Positions 1 to 5,273 of a stretch of DNA of 5,273 nucleotides are shown piece after piece. The stretch is from Nanobdellota archaeon (lineage in GTDB: Archaea > Nanobdellota > Nanobdellia > Pacearchaeales > UBA12030). The position numbers and the translations under genes were made by a program. Under the pieces are notes generated by a model. It saw only the letters and a program-made list of their open reading frames with translations, ran no database searches and was not told the DNA's origin. Where the stretch lies: positions 1 to 5,273 of the forward strand of contig JACZVS010000041.1 in assembly GCA_022572525.1 (NCBI GenBank). The letters run 5' to 3'. The first letter of the stretch is position 1; each line of letters starts with the position of its first letter.

Positions 1-1
1 T

Positions 2-757
2 GTTAGATTACCAATAGATTATTTTGCAAGGGCTGTTAAACAAGATTATGCTAACTGGATTTATGCAATTCCCAAAGAGTTTTTTCAGAATAGTATTGAT
101 GCTAAAAGCAAGAATATTTCTTTTAATGTCAATGCAAATGAGGTAATAGTCAGTGATAATGGACATGGTATGAATAGAAAAACTCTTGAAGATGTTTTAT
201 TAAAATTATTAGAAACAAATAAGGGAGATGAATTTACCGGAGGCTTTGGATGGGCAAAAGAATTATTATATTTTTCATCTCCTAATTGGAAAATTATCAC
301 CGGAAACTTAATCGTTAATGGAAGTTTTATAAAATACAATATAGAAGAGTGTGATAAATTTTATGATGGAACTATTTCAGAAAAAGATTTTGAGGAAATG
401 ATGCAAGATTTACCTGTAAATTTCGGACTTTTCTATTTTGCACAATGTCATTCGGGAGGATTTGCTGAAAGAATGGGATATGGAAGAAACATTGGAATGT
501 CCAATACAGACAAAGAGGGAGTTTCTTATGGATGTGATGACCTAAATATTGGAGCAGATTTTACTCATTTCCTATTCCCAACTATTCTTAGTGCAATACC
601 AATTGAAGAATCGTTTGACTATGCAGTAAAGGCAGATACCGCATTTCTTAAGCGACAGAAAAGGCGATGGAAAGATAAAAAAGATAAAGGAGAAACGCCT
701 CAGCTAAGATGGCAGAATGCTGATCCGTCGCAATTGTACTTAATTTCAACAAAATAA
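2..757 (+). CDS. GHKL ATPase domain joined to a caspase/C13-like cysteine-peptidase segment (5'-partial)
   Basis: The frame is open from the window edge to TAA at 755-757, giving 251 visible residues. The first in-frame ATG (170) lies inside the ATPase G1 box, so the real start is upstream. Visible residues 26-34 (EFFQNSIDA) are a GHKL N-box with E26 and N30, 52-57 (DNGHGM) the G1 box, and 80-87 (GGFGWAKE) the G2 box. This predicts an HSP90/histidine-kinase-type ATP-binding fold. From about residue 123 the protein instead resembles the C-terminal part of caspase/C13-like peptidases: an acidic helix (TISEKDFEEMMQDLP), a hydrophobic strand, QCHSGGF with the candidate nucleophile C149, a following NTDKEGVSY stretch, then FTHFLFPTIL and a basic tail with ETPQ. 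No His occurs between H55 and H150, so the usual His-Gly partner is not visible. The ATPase assignment is strong; the peptidase assignment is moderate and its activity doubtful. The protein is probably cytosolic, with no membrane segment visible. Its role may be in conflict or defence, which is inference only. Confidence 0.72.
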   Translation, partial: VRLPIDYFARAVKQDYANWIYAIPKEFFQNSIDAKSKNISFNVNANEVIVSDNGHGMNRKTLEDVLLKLLETNKGDEFTGGFGWAKELLYFSSPNWKIITGNLIVNGSFIKYNIEECDKFYDGTISEKDFEEMMQDLPVNFGLFYFAQCHSGGFAERMGYGRNIGMSNTDKEGVSYGCDDLNIGADFTHFLFPTILSAIPIEESFDYAVKADTAFLKRQKRRWKDKKDKGETPQLRWQNADPSQLYLISTK

Positions 758-809
758 AGAAAATTATTTATATTCCAACACCCTACATAATCTATAATAA
801 ATAAACACA

Positions 810-823
810 TCACATCGATGTGA
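810..823. repeat. 14-nt perfect palindrome TCACATCGATGTGA
   Basis: The sequence equals its own reverse complement over 14 bases, and the symmetry breaks on both sides. It lies 52 nt after the stop of the upstream plus-strand gene. A perfect, ungapped, mixed-composition palindrome is more typical of a dimeric protein site than of an RNA hairpin, which would need an unpaired loop. No gene starts nearby, so an operator role is unclear. Confidence 0.45.
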
Positions 824-836
824 CAAAAGGTACTTC

Positions 837-851
837 TGCCCGGACGGGGCA
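837..851. other. GC-rich hairpin (5-bp stem TGCCC/GGGCA, 5-nt loop)
   Basis: TGCCC and GGGCA flank the loop GGACG, making a compact, mostly G-C stem in an otherwise AT-rich spacer. On the plus strand it is followed by ACTAACTATTTAAATAAAT, with no clean U-run directly after the stem, so it is not a classic intrinsic terminator. It may be a transcript 3'-end structure or part of a small RNA. The direction of transcription is unknown. Confidence 0.35.
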
Positions 852-871
852 CTAACTATTTAAATAAATCT

Positions 872-888
872 TTGAATATTATATTCAA
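872..888 (-). terminator. Possible 3'-end structure of the mdh-gltA-icd operon (AT-rich inverted repeat)
   Basis: TTGAATAT and ATATTCAA are perfect inverted copies around one central base. On the minus strand the repeat begins 8 nt after the icd stop codon. The following minus-strand bases are T-rich (GATTTATTTAAATAG), which fits archaeal termination at T-rich stretches. The stem is all weak pairs except one G-C pair per arm, so the hairpin itself would be weak. The terminator call rests mainly on position. Confidence 0.35.
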
Positions 889-895
889 GAGAAAG

Positions 896-1942
896 TTACT
901 TTCTGATTCTTTTTAGAATTGCAGCAGTCATTTGCTTTGTTCCAACTGCCTTTGATTTAGATTTAGCAATATCATATGTTAAGTGTCTGCCTTCTTTTAT
1001 TACTTGCTTTACCGCATCCTCAATTTTCTTTGCCTCTTTTTCCTTACCTATATGATTTAACATCATCACAGCGGCAAAAATTGCCGCTGCTGGATTAGCC
1101 TTATTTTTACCTGCATATTTTGGAGCAGATCCATGTACTGTTTCAAATACTGCATATCTATCCCCTATATTTGCTCCTGCCACTAATCCAAGGCCTCCAA
1201 CCAGTCCTGCGCATAAATCTGAGAGAATGTCACCATAAAGATTTGTAGTTACAAGAACATCATATTCTTCTGGTTTCTTTACGAGCTGCATTGCCATGTT
1301 ATCAACAAGCTTTTCCTCAAACTTAATCGTATATTTTTTTGCGACTTCTCTTGCCGATTTTGCAAATAATCCATCTGTTATCTTCAGAATATTGGCCTTA
1401 TGTACTGCTGTTACCTTTTTCCTCTTGTTCTGCTTTGCATATTTGAATGCATAATCAACAATTCTTTTTGATGCCTTCGATGAGATAGTTTTTAGTGCGA
1501 CAGCACTGTTTGTTGGCATATGATACTGTCTGAGAATTCTCGCAAATTTTCCTTGCTTAAACTCGATGCCACTGTAGGAATCTTCTGTATTCTCCCTGAT
1601 AACAACAAGGTCAACTTTATACGGCGTATCAATACCTTGCAAGGTTTTGCAAGGCCTCACATTCGCATATAATCCAAGCTCTTTTCTTAATTTAACATTA
1701 ACGCTATGGAAACCTCCTCCTATCGGGGTTGTAACAGGGCCTTTGAGCGTGATTTTAGTCTTTTTCGCAAGCTGTAATGCTTTAACTGGCAGCTCTTTTC
1801 CAAAATCTTTTATTGCTTGATCTCCTATTTCTGTGTAGTGCCAATCAACATCTAACAATGCATCTACACATTGCACAGCAGCATTGACAACCTCAGGACC
1901 TATTCCATCTCCAGGAATTAATGTAACTTTTAATTTTACCAT
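896..1942 (-). CDS. icd: Isocitrate dehydrogenase, predicted NADP-preferring
   Basis: The 348-residue product belongs to the isocitrate/isopropylmalate dehydrogenase family and should convert isocitrate to 2-oxoglutarate and CO2 in the cytosol. The N-terminus has IPGDGIGPEV (9-18). The substrate loop has S80 and N82 followed by R86, R96 and R116; this Ser-x-Asn loop is typical of isocitrate rather than isopropylmalate enzymes. Y123, K182, D214, D238 and D242 match the catalytic Tyr, Lys and metal-binding Asp residues. In the cofactor loop HGSAPKYAG, K275-Y276 correspond to E. coli Icd Lys344-Tyr345, and Y323 to Tyr391; Arg395 is replaced by K327. NAD enzymes usually have Asp-Ile at the first pair, so NADP is the likelier cofactor. 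The length is close to the short archaeal/IDH3-like enzymes. The ATG directly abuts the gltA stop, which supports this start. Homoisocitrate dehydrogenase is a less likely alternative given the operon. Confidence 0.9.
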   Translation of the reverse strand: MVKLKVTLIPGDGIGPEVVNAAVQCVDALLDVDWHYTEIGDQAIKDFGKELPVKALQLAKKTKITLKGPVTTPIGGGFHSVNVKLRKELGLYANVRPCKTLQGIDTPYKVDLVVIRENTEDSYSGIEFKQGKFARILRQYHMPTNSAVALKTISSKASKRIVDYAFKYAKQNKRKKVTAVHKANILKITDGLFAKSAREVAKKYTIKFEEKLVDNMAMQLVKKPEEYDVLVTTNLYGDILSDLCAGLVGGLGLVAGANIGDRYAVFETVHGSAPKYAGKNKANPAAAIFAAVMMLNHIGKEKEAKKIEDAVKQVIKEGRHLTYDIAKSKSKAVGTKQMTAAILKRIRK

Positions 1943-3055
1943 TTATCTTTTACTTATTGGAATGTATTTTCTTTGTTTTGGGCCTATGTAAATTGCCTTT
2001 GGCCTCATTATTCTATTAGCTGGTTGATACTCTTCCAGAAGATGAGCACACCATCCAGGTACCCTGCCTAGAGCAAAGATTGGCGTGAAGAGTTTTGGTG
2101 GAATTTTTAATGAATTGTAAACACTTCCTGAAAAGAAATCAACATTTGGCCAGATCCCTTTATGTCCTACTTCCCTTTCCATTATCTTTTCCACTTTTTT
2201 TAGAATGTCATAAAAATTTGATTTTGTTTTCCTTGCAAGTTCTTTTGAACGCTCTTCTAAAATGTAAGCTCTTGGATCTTTAATTCTATAAACTCTATGT
2301 CCAAAACCCATTATTCTAACTTTTTTCTTTAATCTTTTCATTATGTAGGATTCAACATTTTTCTCTGTTTTAATCTCTTTTACCATCTCCAGAACCTTTT
2401 CATTTGCACCTCCATGTCTTGGCCCTTTTAGAGTTGCGATTGCTGCTGTTATTGCAGAATATATGTCTGTTCTGGTTGATGCTGCAACTCTAGCCGAGAA
2501 TGTTGAAGCATTCATGCCATGTTCTGCATGTAAAATGAGACAGACGTCAAATATTTCTTCTTCAAGTTTGCTAACTTTTCCATTAAGCATGTATAAGAAG
2601 TTTCCAGCTATGCTAAGCTTTGGCTTTGGCTGCAAGATCTTTTTATTCTGTATTACTCTTCCGAATGCCGTTATTATTATTGGAACTTTCGCAATTAACC
2701 TTACAGAAGAATCTACTAAAGTTTCTTTCTTCGCATACACTCCAATAATTGATACAGCCGTTCTTAGAACATCCATTGGATTGCTCGTCTTTGGAGAGCC
2801 TTTAATAAAATCCTGAACAGGTTTTGAAAGCTTTTGTTCTTTCTTTAATTTATTTTTGAAGCCATTCAATTGAGCTTTTGTTGGTAGTTTACCATATAAT
2901 AGGAGATAGCAAACTTCTTCAAAGCTTGAATTGTCAGCAAGGTCTTCTATACCATAACCCCTATATCGCAACACTCCTCTTTTTCCATCAACAGAAGATA
3001 TTTCTGTTTGTGCCGCAATTACATCTGCTAATCCACTTACAAATTTTATTTCCAT
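1943..3055 (-). CDS. gltA: Citrate synthase (type I, short form)
   Basis: The 370-residue protein should condense acetyl-CoA with oxaloacetate to give citrate. It opens with the family N-terminus GLADVIAAQTEISSVDG and YRGYGIEDLA. The catalytic triad is visible as H214 in GPRHGGAN, H253 in GFGHRVY and D306 in NVDFFSG. The HAEHGMNASTF stretch (176-186) holds the additional substrate-binding His, and RVPGWCAHLLEE near 331-342 holds a further family motif. The length fits the 370-380-residue archaeal and Gram-positive citrate synthases, not the longer hexameric Gram-negative form. It lies between mdh, which supplies oxaloacetate, and icd, which uses the product after isomerisation. 2-Methylcitrate synthase has the same motifs and cannot be ruled out by sequence, especially with an MmgE/PrpD gene nearby, but the TCA neighbours favour citrate. 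The start lies 2 nt from the mdh stop codon on the minus strand and gives a canonical N-terminus. Confidence 0.92.
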   Translation of the reverse strand: MEIKFVSGLADVIAAQTEISSVDGKRGVLRYRGYGIEDLADNSSFEEVCYLLLYGKLPTKAQLNGFKNKLKKEQKLSKPVQDFIKGSPKTSNPMDVLRTAVSIIGVYAKKETLVDSSVRLIAKVPIIITAFGRVIQNKKILQPKPKLSIAGNFLYMLNGKVSKLEEEIFDVCLILHAEHGMNASTFSARVAASTRTDIYSAITAAIATLKGPRHGGANEKVLEMVKEIKTEKNVESYIMKRLKKKVRIMGFGHRVYRIKDPRAYILEERSKELARKTKSNFYDILKKVEKIMEREVGHKGIWPNVDFFSGSVYNSLKIPPKLFTPIFALGRVPGWCAHLLEEYQPANRIMRPKAIYIGPKQRKYIPISKR

Positions 3056-3056
3056 T

Positions 3057-3983
3057 CTAGTATTTTATCTTGTTAAGGGATTTAATCATTGATCCTATTA
3101 CAGCCGAGGATTTCTTGAACAATTTTTTTTCTTCAGCATTTAAATTAAGCTTAATAATTCTATCTATTCCCTTCCTGCTCAAAACTACAGGAACTCCTAT
3201 GAACATTCCTTTAACCCCATATTCACCATTAAGCCACGCAGAAACAGGAAGAATTCTTTTCTTGTTGTTAATTATTGAATCTACCATTACAGCAATCGAT
3301 GCTCCTGGTGCTATGTAAGCCGATCCGCTTTTTTCTAATGAGACTATTTCTGCTCCTGCATTTTGAGTTCTTTTCACCAATGAAGTGATTTCATTCTTCT
3401 TCAAGAATTTAGAAATGTTTGTACCTCTAATCTGCGTTCGACTTAGAAGAGGAACCATTGCGTTTCCATGGCTTCCTAGTACAAGTGCTCCTACATCTCT
3501 GACGCTTATATTTAACTTTTCCGCAATAAATGCTCTGAATCTAGAGGTGTCAAGAACTCCTGCCATTCCCATTATTCTTTGTTTTGGAAATTTACTGATT
3601 TTTGAAGTAACATAACACATTACATCTAAGGGATTAGTGACAATTATGTAAATAGCTTTTTTTGATTGTTTGTAAGTTTTCCTGACAACATCTGCTACGA
3701 TCTTCGCATTCCCTTCAAGTAAGTCTTTTCGTGACATTCCAGGCTTTCTTGGCAATCCAACTGCTACAACAATTATGTCAGAATTTTTTGTTTTGCTATA
3801 ATTTCCAGAACTAATTTTTACATCTGTATCCTTTGCCGCAAGCGAATGTTTTAAATCTAGAGCAATTCCTTTTGCCCTGTCAGCATTTCTTCCAACAACC
3901 ACGATTTCTTCTGGATTGCAGTAAGAAACGTGAATAACAGCTGAAGTTCCTACCTTTCCTGTACCTATTATAGATACTTTCAT
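3057..3983 (-). CDS. mdh: Malate dehydrogenase (LDH/MDH family), predicted NADP-using
   Basis: The 308-residue Rossmann-fold protein should interconvert malate and oxaloacetate. GTGKVG (7-12) is the dinucleotide-binding loop. Specificity for malate rather than lactate is shown by R79 in GLPRKPGMSR (the position that is Gln in lactate dehydrogenases), with R85, N117 in TNPLD, D145 and R148 in LDTSRF, and the catalytic H172 in GSHGNAMVP. The second beta strand ends in VVVGRN (G31-R32) instead of the Asp that binds the NAD ribose. A Gly-Arg there is also what I recall in the Methanocaldococcus jannaschii enzyme and resembles NADP-type variants, so NADP(H) use is inferred. It is the first gene of the operon, with a TATA box about 30 nt upstream of its ATG and only a very short leader predicted. 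The length is normal for the family, with no damage visible. Confidence 0.92.
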   Translation of the reverse strand: MKVSIIGTGKVGTSAVIHVSYCNPEEIVVVGRNADRAKGIALDLKHSLAAKDTDVKISSGNYSKTKNSDIIVVAVGLPRKPGMSRKDLLEGNAKIVADVVRKTYKQSKKAIYIIVTNPLDVMCYVTSKISKFPKQRIMGMAGVLDTSRFRAFIAEKLNISVRDVGALVLGSHGNAMVPLLSRTQIRGTNISKFLKKNEITSLVKRTQNAGAEIVSLEKSGSAYIAPGASIAVMVDSIINNKKRILPVSAWLNGEYGVKGMFIGVPVVLSRKGIDRIIKLNLNAEEKKLFKKSSAVIGSMIKSLNKIKY

Positions 3984-4011
3984 TCTCTTTTATTGTAGTA
4001 CAAAATGGTTG

Positions 4012-4020
4012 TATTTAAAA
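4012..4020 (-). promoter_or_regulatory. Archaeal TATA box for the mdh-gltA-icd operon
   Basis: Read on the minus strand this is TTTTAAATA, centred about 33 nt upstream of the mdh ATG. Archaeal transcription usually begins about 25 nt downstream of the TATA centre, which would put the start near 3990 and leave a leader of only about 7 nt. The absence of a ribosome-binding sequence before the ATG fits such a near-leaderless transcript. Confidence 0.6.
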
Positions 4021-4032
4021 TTTGTCTTAAAA

Positions 4033-4050
4033 GAAACTTTTAAAAGTTTC
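4033..4050. promoter_or_regulatory. 18-nt perfect palindrome holding the comA TATA box
   Basis: GAAACTTTTAAAAGTTTC is its own reverse complement over all 18 bases. On either strand it reads as a purine/A-rich BRE-like GAAA followed by a TATA-like CTTTTAAAA. For the plus-strand gene the centre lies about 35 nt before the ATG at 4077, predicting a start of transcription near 4066-4068 and a leader of roughly 10 nt. It also lies just upstream of the operon TATA box, so it could be a symmetric promoter, a regulator site, or both. Confidence 0.6.
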
Positions 4051-4076
4051 ATTAATCATACATTAAAAAGAGCAAA

Positions 4077-4904
4077 ATGGCAGAAAAAGCGTTTAGTTTC
4101 CTAAAACTGGATGAGAAAGGTAAAAAGCCACGCAAAAAAGGTGTTATCGAGATAAGGGGGCCTTATTACTCTGCCGTCACTCCAGGATATATTAAGGATT
4201 TATTGGATACTTATTCTGATTATGTAGATGGATTTAAGTTTGCGGCAGGAACTCAACGACTTTTATCAAAGGAAAACTTAAGGAAATTTATCAGAATCTG
4301 TCATGACTATAATGTTTATGTTTCTACAGGAGGAATGGTTGAACGAGTAATTGTACAAGGGTATAAGGCAGTAGATAGATATTTTGAGGAAACAAAGAGT
4401 TTTGGCTTTGATGTTATTGAAATTTCATCAGGAATGGCGAGTATACCTTTAGGAGATAAGGTAGCAATGGTCAAGCAAGCTAAAAAGATTGGTCTCAAGG
4501 TGAAGCCGGAAGTTGCATTCATGCGGGGAGCAGGAGCAGGAACTCATGTCGCTGGCTACAAAACTAATTTGAGGAGCTTTGCAGATTTTTGTAAAGAAGC
4601 TGATGCTTATTTGAAAGCGGGAGCATACATGTTAATGTTTGAATCAGAAGGAGTTACAGAAGATCTTCCATTTAAGAAATGGAGAACTGACTTAGTGAAG
4701 AGATTAATAAAGAAATATGGGCTGAATACTTGGATGTTTGAGGCCGCAGAACCCCAAGTGTTTAAATGGTATTTACAGAACTATGGACAAGATGTTAATA
4801 TGTTTATAGATCATTCTCAAGTCATAGAGTATACTGCATGGGCATTAAAGTTGTGGGGAAACCCAGATATTTGGAAAGGAAAAGTTTTCAGATATAAGCG
4901 TTAA
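4077..4904 (+). CDS. comA: Divergent phosphosulfolactate synthase (ComA) family protein
   Basis: The 275-residue protein matches the ComA/HSA32 family (a TIM-barrel enzyme in known members). ComA adds sulfite to phosphoenolpyruvate to make phosphosulfolactate for coenzyme M; plant HSA32 proteins share the fold without proven synthase activity. Family landmarks appear in order: YVDGFKFAAGT (49-59), GGMVERVIVQG (85-95, with E89), GFDVIEISSGM (110-120), KPEVAF (143-148), LKAGAYMLMFESEG (179-192), MFEAAEPQVFKWYL (220-233) and VNMFIDHSQVIE (240-251). The usual early Asp-Lys-Gly loop after RG is replaced by GPYYSAVTPG (28-37), and the late Asn-Leu-Gly-Asn motif by NMFID, so substrate and activity are uncertain. 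ATG 4077 is chosen for its promoter spacing and the full N-terminus. No Shine-Dalgarno sequence precedes it. The gene is divergent from mdh and ends 5 nt from the convergent MmgE/PrpD gene. No other coenzyme M gene is visible. Confidence 0.8.
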   Translation: MAEKAFSFLKLDEKGKKPRKKGVIEIRGPYYSAVTPGYIKDLLDTYSDYVDGFKFAAGTQRLLSKENLRKFIRICHDYNVYVSTGGMVERVIVQGYKAVDRYFEETKSFGFDVIEISSGMASIPLGDKVAMVKQAKKIGLKVKPEVAFMRGAGAGTHVAGYKTNLRSFADFCKEADAYLKAGAYMLMFESEGVTEDLPFKKWRTDLVKRLIKKYGLNTWMFEAAEPQVFKWYLQNYGQDVNMFIDHSQVIEYTAWALKLWGNPDIWKGKVFRYKR

Positions 4905-4909
4905 ATCAG

Positions 4910-5273
4910 TTAAAGCAAGGAAAAAAGTTTTCTAACATCTTTTTGTTTCTCAATATTCCAAAGAAACTTTAAAACTTTTTCTGCTTTAGTGCTGGACAGA
5001 AACTTTCTAACATTCTTTTTGAATTTCTCTTCAACTTCTTGGTCAGTCATTGGATTTTTGTAACTACCCCTTGGATGAATTACTTTTTCTGAAAAGGTTT
5101 TTCCATTTTGCAGAACAATTTCAACTTTATTTGGGGTTCCTGGATAATAATCTGCGTTACATTGACTGCTTTCAGAGACAGAAACTTTCTGAATCAGTTT
5201 TTTAATGTCTGGAGAATTTATTCTTTTTCTTGAGAACTGCCTTTCTGAAATTGTTCCGTCAAGTAATGCTGCA
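4910..5273 (-). CDS. MmgE/PrpD family protein, C-terminal fragment (cut by window edge)
   Basis: The minus strand is open from the window edge (first full codon ends at 5272) to TAA at 4912-4910, giving 120 residues. The visible part has the family's C-terminal pattern: ALLDGTISERQF (2-13), a PDIKKLIQKVSV segment (21-32), GTPNKVEIVLQNGKTF (45-60), then IHPRGSYKNPMTDQEVEEKF (65-84), a proline/glycine turn followed by a helix. Final helices end in KDVRKLFSLL. Known members are 2-methylcitrate dehydratase (PrpD), B. subtilis MmgE, which as I recall also acts on citrate, and cis-aconitate decarboxylase. The catalytic residues lie in the N-terminal domain outside the window, so the substrate cannot be decided here. 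Lying near mdh-gltA-icd, which lacks aconitase, it may dehydrate or isomerise citrate. It is too short and lacks a start only because the window ends. Confidence 0.82.
   Translation of the reverse strand, partial: AALLDGTISERQFSRKRINSPDIKKLIQKVSVSESSQCNADYYPGTPNKVEIVLQNGKTFSEKVIHPRGSYKNPMTDQEVEEKFKKNVRKFLSSTKAEKVLKFLWNIEKQKDVRKLFSLL

Larger units (their letters stand above)
758..895. other. Non-coding region between convergent genes
   Basis: These 138 bases separate the stop of the GHKL/caspase-like gene from the stop of the isocitrate dehydrogenase gene, so both transcripts run into it. I see no convincing ORF. It is mostly A+T but contains a short GC-rich patch (about 837-851) and two perfect palindromes (810-823 and 872-888). 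A termination role for both flanking genes is the simplest reading. A small structured RNA cannot be excluded, because a GC-rich hairpin stands out in such AT-rich DNA. Confidence 0.6.
896..3983 (-). other. Three-gene operon mdh-gltA-icd
   Basis: Three minus-strand genes follow one another with almost no spacing: mdh TAG, one A, gltA ATG; then gltA TAA directly followed by icd ATG. The junctions carry no Shine-Dalgarno-like sequence, so termination-reinitiation coupling is the likely way the second and third genes are translated. One promoter upstream of mdh probably drives all three. The order follows the reaction order oxaloacetate, citrate, isocitrate oxidation, with aconitase absent. Confidence 0.85.

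Noticed and set aside
85..339. Minus-strand 84-codon open frame at the left end
   Set aside because: It lies opposite the GHKL motifs, which are clearly the coding frame; the product is low-complexity and hydrophobic without a family.
829..852. Possible tRNA 3' end (CGGGGCAC)
   Set aside because: The bases before it do not form a T-arm with a TTCRA-type loop, and no matching acceptor, D-arm or anticodon arm lies upstream.
896..1942. 3-Isopropylmalate dehydrogenase instead of isocitrate dehydrogenase
   Set aside because: The substrate loop has Ser-x-Asn (S80, N82) before LRKELGLYANVRP, typical of isocitrate enzymes, and the gene follows citrate synthase with no leucine genes nearby.
2463..2816. 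Plus-strand 117-codon open frame inside the citrate synthase region
   Set aside because: It is antisense to well-conserved citrate synthase coding sequence, shows no recognisable family, and its codons mirror the real gene.
3057..4904. Coenzyme M cluster with mdh acting as sulfolactate dehydrogenase (ComC)
   Set aside because: The ComC enzyme belongs to a different dehydrogenase family; this protein has the classical LDH/MDH Rossmann motifs and the malate-specific Arg, and forms an operon with citrate synthase.
4963..5188. Recurring GAAACTTT (4963-4970, 4999-5006, 5181-5188, also in the 4033-4050 palindrome)
   Set aside because: The three right-hand copies lie in coding sequence of the MmgE/PrpD fragment at irregular spacing and encode Lys/Phe/Val-rich codons common in this AT-rich genome. 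There is no sign of an array.

Overview
The window looks like a chromosomal piece of an AT-rich archaeon. Three things point that way. The gene starts have no Shine-Dalgarno-like sequence. TATA-type boxes (TTTTAAATA, CTTTTAAAAG) sit at the distance from start codons expected for leaderless or very short-leader archaeal transcripts. The metabolic genes include a ComA (phosphosulfolactate synthase) family protein. The proteins are Lys-rich. I cannot fix the phylum; DPANN-type or other uncultured archaea are possible.

Layout. Bases 2-757 (+) hold the 3' part of a gene whose product joins a GHKL (Bergerat-fold) ATPase domain to a caspase/C13-like cysteine-peptidase segment. It is cut by the window edge. 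Bases 758-895 are a non-coding stretch between convergent genes, with two perfect palindromes and one GC-rich hairpin. Bases 3983-896 (-) are a tight three-gene operon read in the order malate dehydrogenase, citrate synthase, isocitrate dehydrogenase, with junctions of 1 and 0 nt. Bases 3984-4076 are a divergent promoter region with an exact 18-nt palindrome. Bases 4077-4904 (+) encode a divergent ComA-family protein. Bases 4910-5273 (-) hold the C-terminal 120 residues of an MmgE/PrpD-family protein, convergent with comA and separated from it by 5 nt. Its N-terminus lies beyond the window.

How the genes fit together. Mdh, citrate synthase and Icd form the oxidative arm from malate/oxaloacetate plus acetyl-CoA to 2-oxoglutarate, except for the citrate-to-isocitrate step. 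No aconitase is present here. The neighbouring MmgE/PrpD protein belongs to a family of 2-methylcitrate/citrate dehydratases and is a reasonable candidate for that step. Both dehydrogenases carry residues suggesting NADP(H) rather than NAD(H), which would suit biosynthesis of 2-oxoglutarate/glutamate or NADPH supply.

The most unusual object is the GHKL/caspase-like protein. Its peptidase half keeps the Cys motif (QCHSGGF) and the C-terminal part of the fold, but no His lies between the ATPase G1 box and the Cys. It may be a conflict-type effector with unusual or lost catalysis, or the product of an internal deletion or assembly chimera.
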